This document shows, one piece after another, positions 16,188 to 24,632 of a stretch of 50,707 bases of DNA. Numbering within the stretch: the first letter of the stretch is position 1; each line of letters begins with the position of its first letter. Made by a program: the position numbers and the translations under genes. The notes beneath the pieces were generated by a model. That model saw nothing but the letters and a program-made list of their open reading frames with translations. It was not told where the DNA came from and did not search any database. This stretch comes from Candidatus Pseudoscillospira falkowii (GTDB lineage Bacteria; Bacillota; Clostridia; Oscillospirales; Oscillospiraceae). The DNA is taken from NCBI GenBank assembly GCA_904374485.1, contig CAJFFX010000006.1, positions 1-50,707 on the forward strand, read 5' to 3'.

Positions 16188-16847
16188 ATGGAGATCTACA
16201 TTGCCGAGCAGGTGCGCCTGCTGTGCGGCGCGGCAGCCTTGGGCGCCGCTTTGGGACTGGCCTACGACCTGCTGCGTGCCGTGCGCAGGCGCATCCCGGC
16301 CCTGCTGATCCCCTGCGACCTGCTGTTCTGCGCCGCCGTGGCCGCCGGCGTCATCGGCTACGCCCTCGCCGCCGGCGACGGGGAGCTGCGGCTCTATCTC
16401 CTGCTGGGAACGCTTTTGGGCAGCGTGTTCTATTTCTGCCTCTGCAGCGCGCCGCTGCGCCCGCTGTGGGACTTCTGGATGGATGCGGCGGTGTCCTTCG
16501 GCCGCCTGAGCGTGCTCCCGCTGCGTCTGGGCGCAAAATTTTTGCAAAAAATCGCCCGGCGGGCGAAAAAACTCTTTCATTTTTGGAGCAAATGGGTTAA
16601 AATATCTAATTACAGATGGGAGTTTGTCCTGATCCACCGCCAGCGGGAAAGGAGCCGGTCACATGAAGCGCGAAAAACGGGAAAAGGCAAAAGCGCCCCT
16701 GGGCGCAGCCGGCATCCTGGCCAGGGTCATCCTGATCGTCCTGCTGGTATACGGCGCCGTCACGCTGTACAACCTGCAGCAGCAGATCCAGTCGGCGAAG
16801 GAACAGGAGACCCAGCTCACCGCCCAGGTCCAGGATCTGGAAGATAG
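16188..16847 (+). CDS. yabQ: Sporulation membrane protein YabQ with long overlap into divIC
   Basis: Polytopic membrane protein needed for spore cortex in Bacillus. Residues 1-130 have the family pattern: EQVRLLCGAAALGAALGLAYDLLRAVRRR, then hydrophobic segments near 45-62 and 66-85, and a basic amphipathic tail ending ...AKKLFHFWSKWVKISNYRW near residue 144. The frame then stays open for another ~75 codons of R/G/P-rich, low-quality sequence and stops only at 16847, overlapping divIC by 185 bases. The tail looks like out-of-frame divIC, so the true functional protein probably ends near residue 150 and the natural stop may have been lost by mutation or sequencing error. Confidence 0.8.
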   Translation: MEIYIAEQVRLLCGAAALGAALGLAYDLLRAVRRRIPALLIPCDLLFCAAVAAGVIGYALAAGDGELRLYLLLGTLLGSVFYFCLCSAPLRPLWDFWMDAAVSFGRLSVLPLRLGAKFLQKIARRAKKLFHFWSKWVKISNYRWEFVLIHRQRERSRSHEARKTGKGKSAPGRSRHPGQGHPDRPAGIRRRHAVQPAAADPVGEGTGDPAHRPGPGSGR

Positions 16848-16971
16848 AAACAGCGCGCTGCGCGCCGATATCGCCGCTGCCGGCGACCAGGAAAAACTGG
16901 AGGACGTAGCGCGGGACGAACTGGGCATGGTGAAAAGCGGCGAAAAGGTGTTTTACGACACCAATTACTGA
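16663..16971 (+). CDS. divIC: Septum formation initiator DivIC/FtsB
   Basis: 102-aa single-pass divisome protein. Basic cytoplasmic N-terminus (1-15), one transmembrane segment (about 17-37), then a coiled coil with heptad hydrophobics (LQQQIQSAKEQETQLTAQVQ..., about 40-78) and the short DivIC-like end VARDELGMVKSGEKVF. AAGGAG lies nine bases before the ATG. It scaffolds FtsL/DivIB at the septum. It lies inside the yabQ open frame in another reading frame, and its codon pattern is the clear coding one of the two. Confidence 0.92.
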   Translation: MKREKREKAKAPLGAAGILARVILIVLLVYGAVTLYNLQQQIQSAKEQETQLTAQVQDLEDRNSALRADIAAAGDQEKLEDVARDELGMVKSGEKVFYDTNY

Positions 16972-17037
16972 CCGCCGCGCGCCCCAGCAGAAAGATCAGA
17001 CAGGCCCGGCCTGGCGAAGGGAGAAAAATCAAACAGT

Positions 17038-17511
17038 ATGGAGTTTGACGTAGGGAGCATTCTGGAAGGAAAAGTAACGGGGATCACGAAATTCGGCGCC
17101 TTTGTGTCTTTGGGAGAGCACAAATCCGGCCTGGTACACATCTCCGAGATCGCAAACACGTATGTCAACGATATCCACGACCATCTGCAGGAAGGGCAGA
17201 CGGTGAAAGTCAAGGTGCTGGCGGTGGATGAAAACGGGCGCATCAATCTGTCCATCAAGCGCGCCCAGCCGGCGCCCCAGGGCGCCGCGCAAAGCGGCGG
17301 CCGCAGTGCCGGCGCGCACGGCCCTCGCCGTCCGTCCCAGCAGCATCCGGCCGCCGGCGTCCGCCACGGCCACGGCGCAGCCGTGCAGAGCGCCGCGCCC
17401 ATGACGGCGGAGGAGTCCTTCGAGGCCAAGCTCAAGGCCTTTATGACCGAATCCGAAGGCCGCATCTCCGATTGGAACCACGCCATGGACAAGCGCGGCC
17501 GCAAAAGATAA
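17038..17511 (+). CDS. yabR: S1-domain RNA-binding protein YabR
   Basis: 157 aa. The S1 domain (1-75) has VGSILEGKVTGITKFGAFVSLGEHKSGLVHISEIA and VKVKVLAVDENGRINLSIK. A low-complexity Q/G/H/R linker (80-125) and a conserved tail SFEAKLKAFMTESEGRISDWN follow. In Bacillus YabR associates with ribosomes or RNA; its exact job is unsettled. It is the last gene of the mazG-yabR operon and is followed by a strong terminator. Confidence 0.93.
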   Translation: MEFDVGSILEGKVTGITKFGAFVSLGEHKSGLVHISEIANTYVNDIHDHLQEGQTVKVKVLAVDENGRINLSIKRAQPAPQGAAQSGGRSAGAHGPRRPSQQHPAAGVRHGHGAAVQSAAPMTAEESFEAKLKAFMTESEGRISDWNHAMDKRGRKR

Positions 17512-17520
17512 CGGTTTTTC

Positions 17521-17556
17521 GAAATGCACAGCTCCGTGCTGTGCATTTCTTTCTTT
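17521..17556 (+). terminator. Terminator of mazG-yabR operon
   Basis: 12-bp stem 17521-17532 with 17538-17549, loop of five, followed by TTTCTTT. It begins 10 bases after the yabR stop. Confidence 0.85.
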
Positions 17557-17611
17557 GCATCGGTTTCCCGATCCGATCTCATCCTTTGTCCCACTGAAAG
17601 GAGGCTGCGCC

Positions 17612-18772
17612 GTGCGCATTGTCAACGCCCGCCTGCTCCCCATGGAGGGGGCCCCCATCCCCTGCGGATACCTGATCGCCGAGGGCGCGAAGATCGCCGC
17701 CCTGGGCCCCATGGACGCCGCCCCGGCCGCCGCGCCGGGGGAGGAGATCCTGGACGCCGAAGGCGCTTTCGTGCTCCCCGGCTTTGTGGACGCCCACTGC
17801 CACATCGGCATCTGCGGCGACAGCACCGGCGTCGAGGGGGACGACTGCAACGAAATGAGCGAACCCGTCACGCCCCAGCTGCGGGCCATCGACGGCGTGA
17901 ACCCCTTTGACCGCTGTTTTGCCGAGGCCGCCGCCGCGGGCGTCACTTCGGTGCTCACTGGCCCGGGCAGCGCCAACGCTATCGCCGGCCAGTTCCTGGC
18001 CATGAAGACCGTGGGCCGCTGTGTCGACGATATGGCTGTCAAGGGCGCGGCCTGCATGAAATTCGCCCTGGGCGAAAACCCGAAAATGACTTATGGCGAA
18101 AAACGGGAGACGCCCATGACCCGCATGGCCACCGCCGCCCTCATCCGCGAATCCCTGTACAAAGCCCGGCAGTACGGCGAAAAACTGCGCCGTGCCGCCG
18201 CTGACGGCGAGGCCGATCCCCCGGATTACGACGCCGCCCTGGAAGCTCTGCTGCCCGTTCTGGAGCGGAAGCTGCCCGCCCATTTCCACGCCCACCGCGC
18301 CGACGATATCCTGACGGCCCTTCGCATCGCCAAAGAATTCGATCTCGATTACGTCATCGTCCACGGTACCGACGGCCACCGCATCGCCGATATCCTGGCC
18401 GGGGAGCACGCCCGGGTCATCTGCGGCCCCTTGCTCACCGACCGCAGCAAGCCGGAGCTTTCCCACCAGTGCATCGAAAATCCCGCCCTGCTGGACCGCG
18501 CCGGCGTGGAGACCGCCATCTGCACGGATCACCCGGAGCTGCCCGTCCAGTACCTGCCCCTGTCGGCGGCCATGGCCGTGCGCGCCGGCATGGACGAGGA
18601 CGCCGCCCTGCGCGCCATCACCATCACCGCGGCCCGCATCGCCGGCATCGACAGCCGGGTAGGCTCCCTGAAGCCCGGAAAGGATGCGGACATCCTGGTC
18701 TGCGCCGCCCACCCCCTGTCTCTGGACAACCGGCTCCGCGCCGTGTTTGTCGACGGCCGGCGCATCCGCTGA
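17612..18772 (+). CDS. Imidazolonepropionase-like amidohydrolase
   Basis: Metal-dependent amidohydrolase (386 aa, COG1228-like). The metal ligands are seen as DAHCHIG (near 57), AHFHAHR (near 225), VHGTDGHR (near 250) and ICTDHPELP (near 305); a lysine in AACMKFALGEN may be the bridging carboxylated residue. The C-terminal KPGKDADILVCAAHPLSLD is standard for the superfamily. The GTG start is chosen because AAAGGAGG lies seven bases before it and the fold begins there. The substrate is not known; the genes around it give no clear hint. It is followed 47 bases later by fumarase alpha. Confidence 0.85.
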   Translation: MRIVNARLLPMEGAPIPCGYLIAEGAKIAALGPMDAAPAAAPGEEILDAEGAFVLPGFVDAHCHIGICGDSTGVEGDDCNEMSEPVTPQLRAIDGVNPFDRCFAEAAAAGVTSVLTGPGSANAIAGQFLAMKTVGRCVDDMAVKGAACMKFALGENPKMTYGEKRETPMTRMATAALIRESLYKARQYGEKLRRAAADGEADPPDYDAALEALLPVLERKLPAHFHAHRADDILTALRIAKEFDLDYVIVHGTDGHRIADILAGEHARVICGPLLTDRSKPELSHQCIENPALLDRAGVETAICTDHPELPVQYLPLSAAMAVRAGMDEDAALRAITITAARIAGIDSRVGSLKPGKDADILVCAAHPLSLDNRLRAVFVDGRRIR

Positions 18773-18819
18773 CTGGTCGCGGCCAGAACCGAAATCAAAA
18801 GAAAAGAAGGAAACAAACC

Positions 18820-19662
18820 ATGCGGCAAATCGATTGTGAACAGATCATCGCGGCAGTGAAGACCCTCTGCATCAACGCCAACTGTCTTTTGCCCGGAGAC
18901 GTGCGCAAAAGTCTCTGCGCCGCCCGGGAAACCGAGCCTTCGGAGGTGGGCCGCTCCATTCTCGGGGACCTGGTGGACAATTACCGCCTGGCCGATCAAG
19001 AGCGCCTGCCCATCTGCCAGGACACCGGCATGGCCGTTCTGTTTGTGGAACTGGGCCAGGACGTCCACATCACCGGCGGCTATCTGGAGGACGCGCTGAA
19101 CGAGGGCGTGCGCCGGGGCTATGTGGACGGGCTGCTGCGCCTGAGCGTGGTAGCCGATCCCATCCGCCGGGGCAACACCAACGACAACACCCCCGCCGTC
19201 ATCCACCTGCGCATCGTCCCCGGCGATCAGCTGAAGATCACCGTGGCCCCCAAGGGCTTCGGCAGCGAGAATATGAGCGTGCTCAAAATGTTCAAGCCCG
19301 CCGCCACCGTGGAGCAGATCGAGGACTTCATCGTTTCCGCCGTGGAGACCGCCGGCTCGAACCCCTGTCCGCCCATCGTGCTGGGCGTGGGCCTGGGCGG
19401 CACGTCGGAGCAGGTGATGGAGCTGGCCAAGCGCGCCCTGCTGCGAAAGGTGGGCAGCCGCCACGCCGACCCCTTCTACGCCGACATGGAAGCCCGGCTC
19501 CTGGAGAAGATCAACCGCCTGGGCATCGGCCCCCAGGGCCTCGGCGGCGGCACCACCGCCCTGGCCGTCCATATCGAGACCGCCCCGACCCATATCGCAG
19601 GGCTGCCCTGCGGGCTGAATATGAGCTGCCACGTGCTGCGCCACGCCGAAACGATTCTGTAA
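18820..19662 (+). CDS. fumA: Fumarate hydratase class I, alpha subunit
   Basis: 280 aa, the N-terminal (iron-sulfur) half of the two-subunit [4Fe-4S] hydratases that convert fumarate to malate, or tartrate to oxaloacetate in the TtdA branch. Cysteines suited to cluster binding lie in PICQDTGM (~65), GSNPCPPIVLG (~185) and CGLNMSCH near the end. NTNDNTPAVIHLRIVPGD and APKGFGSENMS are family blocks. The beta subunit normally lies next to this gene but is missing here; a terminator and a convergent gene follow at once, so it must be elsewhere in the genome. Confidence 0.93.
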   Translation: MRQIDCEQIIAAVKTLCINANCLLPGDVRKSLCAARETEPSEVGRSILGDLVDNYRLADQERLPICQDTGMAVLFVELGQDVHITGGYLEDALNEGVRRGYVDGLLRLSVVADPIRRGNTNDNTPAVIHLRIVPGDQLKITVAPKGFGSENMSVLKMFKPAATVEQIEDFIVSAVETAGSNPCPPIVLGVGLGGTSEQVMELAKRALLRKVGSRHADPFYADMEARLLEKINRLGIGPQGLGGGTTALAVHIETAPTHIAGLPCGLNMSCHVLRHAETIL

Positions 19663-19703
19663 AACAAAAAAAGAAGGCCCCAAGGCCTTCTTTTTTGTTT
19701 TTT
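19661..19703. terminator. Bidirectional terminator between fumA and nitroreductase
   Basis: A-rich arm plus GAAGGCC (to 19679), loop CCAA, GGCCTTC plus T-rich arm. T-runs exist on both strands, so it can serve fumA (plus) and the nitroreductase gene (minus). Confidence 0.85.
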
Positions 19704-19721
19704 CCGCCACGCGGCAGTTTT

Positions 19722-20234
19722 TTACAGATACTGTACCATATCCTCCATCGGGATGCTGACTTCGTGGAGCTTAGCGGGATGGGCCGTTTCGGCAGGGTAG
19801 CCCAGGGCGATGAGGGCCATGATGTGGATATGCTCGTCCATGGGAAATTCCTCCGCCAGCTTCGCCGGATCGTAGTAGCCGATCCAGCAGCTACCCAGGC
19901 CCAGGTCGGCCGCCGCCAGCATGATCTGGGTGGCAGCGATGGAGGCATCGATCTCGCCGTGGTCCTTGCCGTCGAACTCCCGTTTCCAGCTGACGCGGTC
20001 GTCATAGCCCACCATCAGCACGCAGGGCTCGCCGAAATGGCAGCTGGTGCAGCGATCGATCTTTTCGATCAGCTCCGGCCGGTTCAGCACAAAAATGCGC
20101 TGGGGCTGGAGATTGTGGGCCGTGGGAGCGCACAGCGCCGCCTCCAGCACCATGTTCAGCGCCACGGCGCCCACAGCCTCCGGCGCGTATCTGCGCACGG
20201 AATAGCGCTGCTTTGCCAGTTCCTGAAAATCCAT
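19722..20234 (-). CDS. Nitroreductase-family flavoprotein
   Basis: 170 aa, FMN-dependent nitroreductase fold: N-terminal QRYSVRRYAPE, LEAALCAPTAHNLQPQR, and the C-terminal GLGSCWIGYYDP and LIALGYPAE. Such enzymes reduce nitro groups, quinones or flavins with NAD(P)H, and the physiological substrate is usually unknown. It starts with ATG after GGAG on the minus strand. It is a single-gene transcript between its own promoter and the shared terminator. Confidence 0.92.
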   Translation of the reverse strand: MDFQELAKQRYSVRRYAPEAVGAVALNMVLEAALCAPTAHNLQPQRIFVLNRPELIEKIDRCTSCHFGEPCVLMVGYDDRVSWKREFDGKDHGEIDASIAATQIMLAAADLGLGSCWIGYYDPAKLAEEFPMDEHIHIMALIALGYPAETAHPAKLHEVSIPMEDMVQYL

Positions 20235-20352
20235 TGCTTCATTCTCCTTTTTCTTATTGTTCTATTTTACGATTTTCTGTTTCCTAATCGTTTTTCGGGC
20301 CCGTCTTTCCGCTTTGCGGCGGGCCGCCGTTTTCCTGTTGAGAACGCCTTTT

Positions 20353-20381
20353 ATTATAAAATGTGTCCGCCCCGCCGTCAA
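20353..20381 (-). promoter_or_regulatory. Promoter of nitroreductase gene
   Basis: Minus-strand TTGACG, 17-base spacer, consensus TATAAT. It implies an untranslated leader of about 110 bases with GC-rich stretches; no known riboswitch was recognised in it. Confidence 0.8.
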
Positions 20382-20400
20382 CCGCTTTTCCGCCGCCGTA

Positions 20401-20429
20401 TTGACAGCGGGCGCGGCGGCGGGTATGCT
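20401..20429 (+). promoter_or_regulatory. Promoter of zinc-ribbon gene
   Basis: Perfect TTGACA, 17-base spacer, TATGCT, about 30 bases before the start codon. It is back-to-back with the nitroreductase promoter. Confidence 0.8.
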
Positions 20430-20462
20430 ATAAACAGCAACTGCCAAAGGAAGGTCTTTTCC

Positions 20463-21635
20463 ATGTTCTATTGTCGTTTCTGCGGCGCGGCGCTGCCCGA
20501 TGACGCCCGCTTCTGTCACCTCTGCGGCCGGGAAGTGGAACGCGCGCCCCGCTGCCCCCGCTGTGGCGCCTCTCTGCCCGAGGGCAGCCGCTTTTGCAGC
20601 TATTGCGGCGCGGCGCTGGAAAGCGCGCCGCCGCAGCAGGAGGCCCCGCGCCTGCGCGGCGCCCATCAGGGCCGCCCGCCGGAGATCCCTCTGGGCGGCG
20701 GGCGCACTATCCGCATCCCCGCGCCGGAAAAAGCCGCGCCGGCGGCTTATCAGCCCGTGGCGGCTCCCGCCGGCGCGCCCCTCGACGGCGTGCGCGTGCC
20801 CGCCGTCTGCAATCCCCACCCCTTTAGCGGTTCCGTCCAGCGCTTTTTCGGCGCTGACGGCAGCTTTTACACCTTCCGCGGAACGGGGATGTACGGCTTC
20901 CTCGAACCCTTCTCCATGAATTACGCCGGCGGCCAAGGCCCCATCGAAAAGGGCGGCGGGCAGTGGTTTTTCCACAGCGCCACCGGCGCGCCGGAGCAGG
21001 AGGTTGAAGCCCTGCGCGGCGTTCAGATCCTCTCTTCCGCCCCCGAGGGGATGTATTTCTACCGCGCGCCCACGATCTATTTCGCCGACCGGGAAGGCCG
21101 GGTGTACCCCTTTATGGAGGCCGCCGAAACGCTGACGGACCTGCTCTGCTGGCGCAGCTGGCTGTTTGTGACCTATCTCGGCCCCTTTGAGGAGCACACG
21201 GAGAAAAACGGCGCGGCGGCTTACCGCGACCGGTCCTATGTGGTGGTCTACGACCGCGCCAGCGGCGGCGCAGCCGCCATTTTAGAGCGCTGTGCCGGAG
21301 TGTTCTATATCGACGAAAACGTGGCCGTCCTCTGCGACCTGCTCGACGGCGGCGAGATCCGCCGCAATGTGTACAAGGTGCCCGTCCGCGGCTGGACGGA
21401 GGAAGGGCTGAAAGCCCTGGCCAACTACGGCGGCCGTATCCGCGGGAGCACGGCCTTTTCCCGCCTGCTCTTCGATGCCTGCGGGGCGGACAACCACTGG
21501 AAAAACGCCGCCGAGTGCACCGCCGACCTGCGCTGCTGCGACTGGAAGCGCAAGCGCCTGGGCTACCAGAAAAAGGGCGTGCTGATTTGGCGCGCCTTCT
21601 CCGGCGCGCCTCTCAGTGGCGGAGACCCCTTATAA
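20463..21635 (+). CDS. Double zinc-ribbon protein of unknown function
   Basis: 390 aa. Two zinc ribbons open the protein: CRFCGAALPDDARFCHLCG (4-22) and CPRCGASLPEGSRFCSYCG (29-47). A proline/alanine linker (50-115) follows and then a ~270-residue region rich in aromatic residues that I do not recognise, with short strand-like repeats (GMYFYRAPTIYFADREGRVYPF; SYVVVYDRASGG) that could be beta-propeller blades. No signal peptide or membrane segment is seen, so it is probably cytoplasmic. ATG 20463 has AAGGAAGG upstream and a strong promoter. No partner gene is obvious; a decayed histidine-kinase end lies convergently behind it. Confidence 0.8.
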   Translation: MFYCRFCGAALPDDARFCHLCGREVERAPRCPRCGASLPEGSRFCSYCGAALESAPPQQEAPRLRGAHQGRPPEIPLGGGRTIRIPAPEKAAPAAYQPVAAPAGAPLDGVRVPAVCNPHPFSGSVQRFFGADGSFYTFRGTGMYGFLEPFSMNYAGGQGPIEKGGGQWFFHSATGAPEQEVEALRGVQILSSAPEGMYFYRAPTIYFADREGRVYPFMEAAETLTDLLCWRSWLFVTYLGPFEEHTEKNGAAAYRDRSYVVVYDRASGGAAAILERCAGVFYIDENVAVLCDLLDGGEIRRNVYKVPVRGWTEEGLKALANYGGRIRGSTAFSRLLFDACGADNHWKNAAECTADLRCCDWKRKRLGYQKKGVLIWRAFSGAPLSGGDPL

Positions 21636-21663
21636 GCCGCATTGCAAAGTGCCCGAGCGATCG

Positions 21664-21795
21664 TCACAGCACCAGCTGCAGGCAAAACCAGCCCTCTTCC
21701 TGAGTGAAGCGGCAGACGGCCCCGTGCTCTTTGCAGAACACGGCGATGGACTGCACGCCCGGGCCGTGACCATGCTGCAGCGCTTCTGCCTGTGA
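21664..21795 (-). pseudogene. Remnant of a GHKL histidine kinase C-terminus
   Basis: On the minus strand about 36 residues read GHGPGVQSIAVFCKEHG followed by a CRF...EGWFCLQLVL end and a stop at 21664-21666. This is the G2 box and last strands of a GHKL ATPase domain, as at the end of AgrC/VirS-type sensor kinases. Everything upstream, including the N, G1 and dimerisation parts, is missing; the frame runs into the sbcC terminator. It is best read as the stump left by a deletion. A response-regulator partner is not seen. Confidence 0.65.
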
Positions 21796-21818
21796 CCTGT
21801 TCGCCGGCGCAAAAAAAT

Positions 21819-21857
21819 AAAAAGGGATGGGACCGTGCTCCGGTCCCATCCCTTTTT
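21819..21857. terminator. Bidirectional terminator after sbcC
   Basis: 17-bp stem (21819-21835 with 21841-21857), loop TGCTC, with T-runs on both strands. It ends the sbcDC transcript on the minus strand and can stop reads from the zinc-ribbon gene on the plus strand. Confidence 0.88.
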
Positions 21858-21872
21858 TCAATGTTCCGTTTT

Positions 21873-24632
21873 TCAGGCCCGGACCGTCACGCGGCTGCCG
21901 CCGGCCGGGTCTTTCGTCACCACGATCTGGCGGTCGATGCGCTCCTTGAGCTCCGCCACATGGGAGATGATCGCCACCAGACGGCTGCCCTCCGTCAGGG
22001 CGCTGAGGGCGCGGATGGCCTGCTCCAGCGATTCCTCATCCAAAGAGCCGAAGCCCTCGTCCACAAACATGGTGTCCAGCCGGATGCCGCCGGCGCAGGA
22101 CTGGATCTCGTCGGAAAGGCCCAGGGCCAGGGCCAGGGAGGCCTTGAAGGATTCGCCGCCCGAAAGGGTCTTCACGCTGCGCTCCGTGCCGTTGTAATGG
22201 TCGATCACGTCCAGCTCCAGGCCGCTCTGGCTGCGCTGATTCTCCGCGCCGATGCGGCGCTTCAGTTCGTACTGCCCGCCGGTCATGGCCATCAGGCGCA
22301 CGTTGGTGCGGCGGAGGATGCGATCGAAATACGCGGTCTGGACATAGGTCTCCAGCATGATCTTGTCCCGGCCGCTGAGGGTGCCGTTCACCGTGGCGGA
22401 CAGGGCGCCCATCCACTGCCATTCCCGCTGGGCCTGCTCCAGCTGTTCGGCACTGCCCCGGAGTTCCTCCGCCGCGCGGCGGTTGACGCCCATGCGCCCG
22501 GCCAGCGTCTCTTTGCGCGCGCGCAGGGCCTGCCGGGCCGCGCGCAGCTCCTCCAGGGCCGCCTGCAGCGCCGGCGCATCCTCTTCCGCCGCGCCGGAGA
22601 GCTGTTTTTCCAGCGTGTCGATGCGCCCGCGCTCCTCCGTCAGGCGGCTGCGGCAGTCCTCGCGTTCTTTCTCCGCCGCCTGCAGGGCCGCCGCCAGGGC
22701 GTCCTTTTCCCGGCGCAGTTCGTCCAGCCGCGCCCGGGCCGCCGCGGCGCTTTCAAATTCCAGGCCCTCCGCCACCGTCTGCCGCCGGGCCCGCAGGCCC
22801 TCCAGCGTCACCCGGCCGTCGGCGGCAGTAGTGCGGAGCGTTTCCGCCGCGCGTTCCAGCGCCGCCAGATCCTCCTCCGCTTTCGGGAGCATCCCTTCCA
22901 GCTTTTCCCGCAGGGCCGCCTGCTGTTCCAGGGCGGCGCGGCGGGCCGCCTGCTTTTTCAGCGTTTCCTCAGCGTCCGCCAGGCGTTCCGCCGCGCTGGC
23001 GCCGCCTTCGCCCAGCAGCGCCGCGCGCTGCCGGGCCAGCTGCTCCTCCGCCGCCCGGACCTGGCCGCCCAGGCTGTGGGCGGCGCGGCTCGCCTCACCG
23101 GCGGTCCGGTCCGCCGCGTCCGCCGCCGCCCGGGCTTCCTCCAGGGCGTCCTGGGTGGGGCTTTCTTCCGGCAGGGCCGCCGGGGCGGGATGGTGCAGCG
23201 CGCCGCACACCGGGCAGGGCGCGCCGTCCGCCAGCGTTTGGGCCAGAACGCCCGCCTGGGCGTCCAGAAATGCGCGCTCCAGCCGCAGGGCTTCAGCGTG
23301 CCGCGCCGCCGCGGCGTCCCGCTTTTCCTCATACTGCCGCCGGGCCTGATCCAAAGCCGCGCGGGCACGCGCCGTTTCCTCCTCCTGGCGGCACAGGGCG
23401 CTCAACTCCTGCCGCATCCGCAGCAGATCTGCCTGCGCCCCCCGAACGCGCTCCAGCTCCGCCCCGACGGCAGAGAGGACCGCCCACTGCCGGCGCAGAT
23501 TTTCCAAATGCCGCCGGGCCGTTTCCGTATGCTCCCCATTTTCCTCCAGGGCCGTCCGGGCCGCGGCGAGGTCGTGCTCCGCCTGCTGTTCCTGCCGGCG
23601 CAGGTCCTCCAGCGTCTGATAATCCGCCAGGCCGCCGGCGATGCGGTCGATCTCCAGCGCCAGGGCCGCGCCCGTCTCCTCCCGGCTGCAGGCCGCGGCA
23701 TACTGTTCTTCCGCCTCCGCCAGCTCTTTCTCCAACGCGGCGGCGTTTTCCGCAGCGCGATCCAGCGCCGTGCGGGCGCGCGCTTCGTTTTCGGCCCGGC
23801 CCAGCCGGCGGTCCAGGGCCGTGATCTGCTCTTCCAGGGCATGCTGCTGCGCGTCCAGCGCATCTCCGGCAGCGGCGTCCTCCGCCAGCAGTTCCTCCGC
23901 CAGGGCCACAAGCTCCGCCGCGCTGGCCACCGCGGCGGCCTCCCGGGCCGCCTGCAGCCGCCCGGAAAGGGGGCTTCCTTCCGCGCAGCGCAGGCTGTCT
24001 GCCGACTGGCGGATGGCGGCGCTGAGGGCCTGATACCGTTCGGCCCGCCGGCGGGTCTCGGCCTTGAGCCGCTCCTGCAGGATCTGGTAGCGCCCGGTGC
24101 CGAACAGCTCCCGGAAAATCTTGCTGCGTTCCTCGGTTTTGGCGTGGAGGAGCTTGAGGAACGCCCCCTGGGCGATCATGGCCACCTGGGTGAACTGGCC
24201 CCGGTCCAGGCCCGTCAGCTCCGTCACGGCCCGGGTCACTTCCCGGCTTTTCGTCACCGGGGGGCGGCCGTCAAAAAAAGTCAGCTCCGCGTCGGCGCGC
24301 TCCATCGTCATGCCTTCGCCGCGGCCCTTGGGCCGCTGATACTCCGGGTTGCGGCGGATGCGGTATGTTTTTCCGCGGCAGAGAAACTCCATCTCCACAT
24401 AAGTGGGCGTTTTGGCGTCGGCGTATTTGCTGCGGAGCATGTCCGCCTCCCGCTCCGCGCCGCTGGCCTCGCCGTAAAGGGCGAAGGTGATGGCGTCGAA
24501 GATCGTCGTCTTTCCCGCGCCGGTGTCGCCGGTGATGAGATACAGCCCCCGGTCCCCCAGCTTTGTCAAATCGATCTCCGTCTTTCCCGCGTAGGGGCCG
24601 AAGGCGGAGAGAATCAGCTTTGTCGGTCTCAC
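21873..24632 (-). CDS. sbcC: SbcC nuclease ATPase subunit (Rad50-like)
   Basis: 919 aa SMC/Rad50-type ATPase that, with SbcD, cuts DNA hairpins and processes blocked DNA ends. Walker A GDTGAGKTT at 35-43, long coiled coils on either side of a zinc hook CPVC near residue 472, ABC signature LSGGESFKASLALAL near 820 and Walker B TMFVDEGFGSLDEE near 854. The start is GTG, overlapping the sbcD stop as GTGA, so the two are translationally coupled. Length and layout are complete. Confidence 0.97.
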   Translation of the reverse strand: MRPTKLILSAFGPYAGKTEIDLTKLGDRGLYLITGDTGAGKTTIFDAITFALYGEASGAEREADMLRSKYADAKTPTYVEMEFLCRGKTYRIRRNPEYQRPKGRGEGMTMERADAELTFFDGRPPVTKSREVTRAVTELTGLDRGQFTQVAMIAQGAFLKLLHAKTEERSKIFRELFGTGRYQILQERLKAETRRRAERYQALSAAIRQSADSLRCAEGSPLSGRLQAAREAAAVASAAELVALAEELLAEDAAAGDALDAQQHALEEQITALDRRLGRAENEARARTALDRAAENAAALEKELAEAEEQYAAACSREETGAALALEIDRIAGGLADYQTLEDLRRQEQQAEHDLAAARTALEENGEHTETARRHLENLRRQWAVLSAVGAELERVRGAQADLLRMRQELSALCRQEEETARARAALDQARRQYEEKRDAAAARHAEALRLERAFLDAQAGVLAQTLADGAPCPVCGALHHPAPAALPEESPTQDALEEARAAADAADRTAGEASRAAHSLGGQVRAAEEQLARQRAALLGEGGASAAERLADAEETLKKQAARRAALEQQAALREKLEGMLPKAEEDLAALERAAETLRTTAADGRVTLEGLRARRQTVAEGLEFESAAAARARLDELRREKDALAAALQAAEKEREDCRSRLTEERGRIDTLEKQLSGAAEEDAPALQAALEELRAARQALRARKETLAGRMGVNRRAAEELRGSAEQLEQAQREWQWMGALSATVNGTLSGRDKIMLETYVQTAYFDRILRRTNVRLMAMTGGQYELKRRIGAENQRSQSGLELDVIDHYNGTERSVKTLSGGESFKASLALALGLSDEIQSCAGGIRLDTMFVDEGFGSLDEESLEQAIRALSALTEGSRLVAIISHVAELKERIDRQIVVTKDPAGGSRVTVRA

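Noticed and set aside
16133-16600. A frameshift inside yabQ into the frame that stops at 16600
   Set aside because: The continued frame (AKKLFHFWSKWVKISN) looks like a normal YabQ tail, while the shifted frame is less so. The problem seems to be a missing stop further on.
20235-20352. FMN riboswitch before the nitroreductase gene
   Set aside because: The leader is long enough but the conserved RFN-element segments are not seen.
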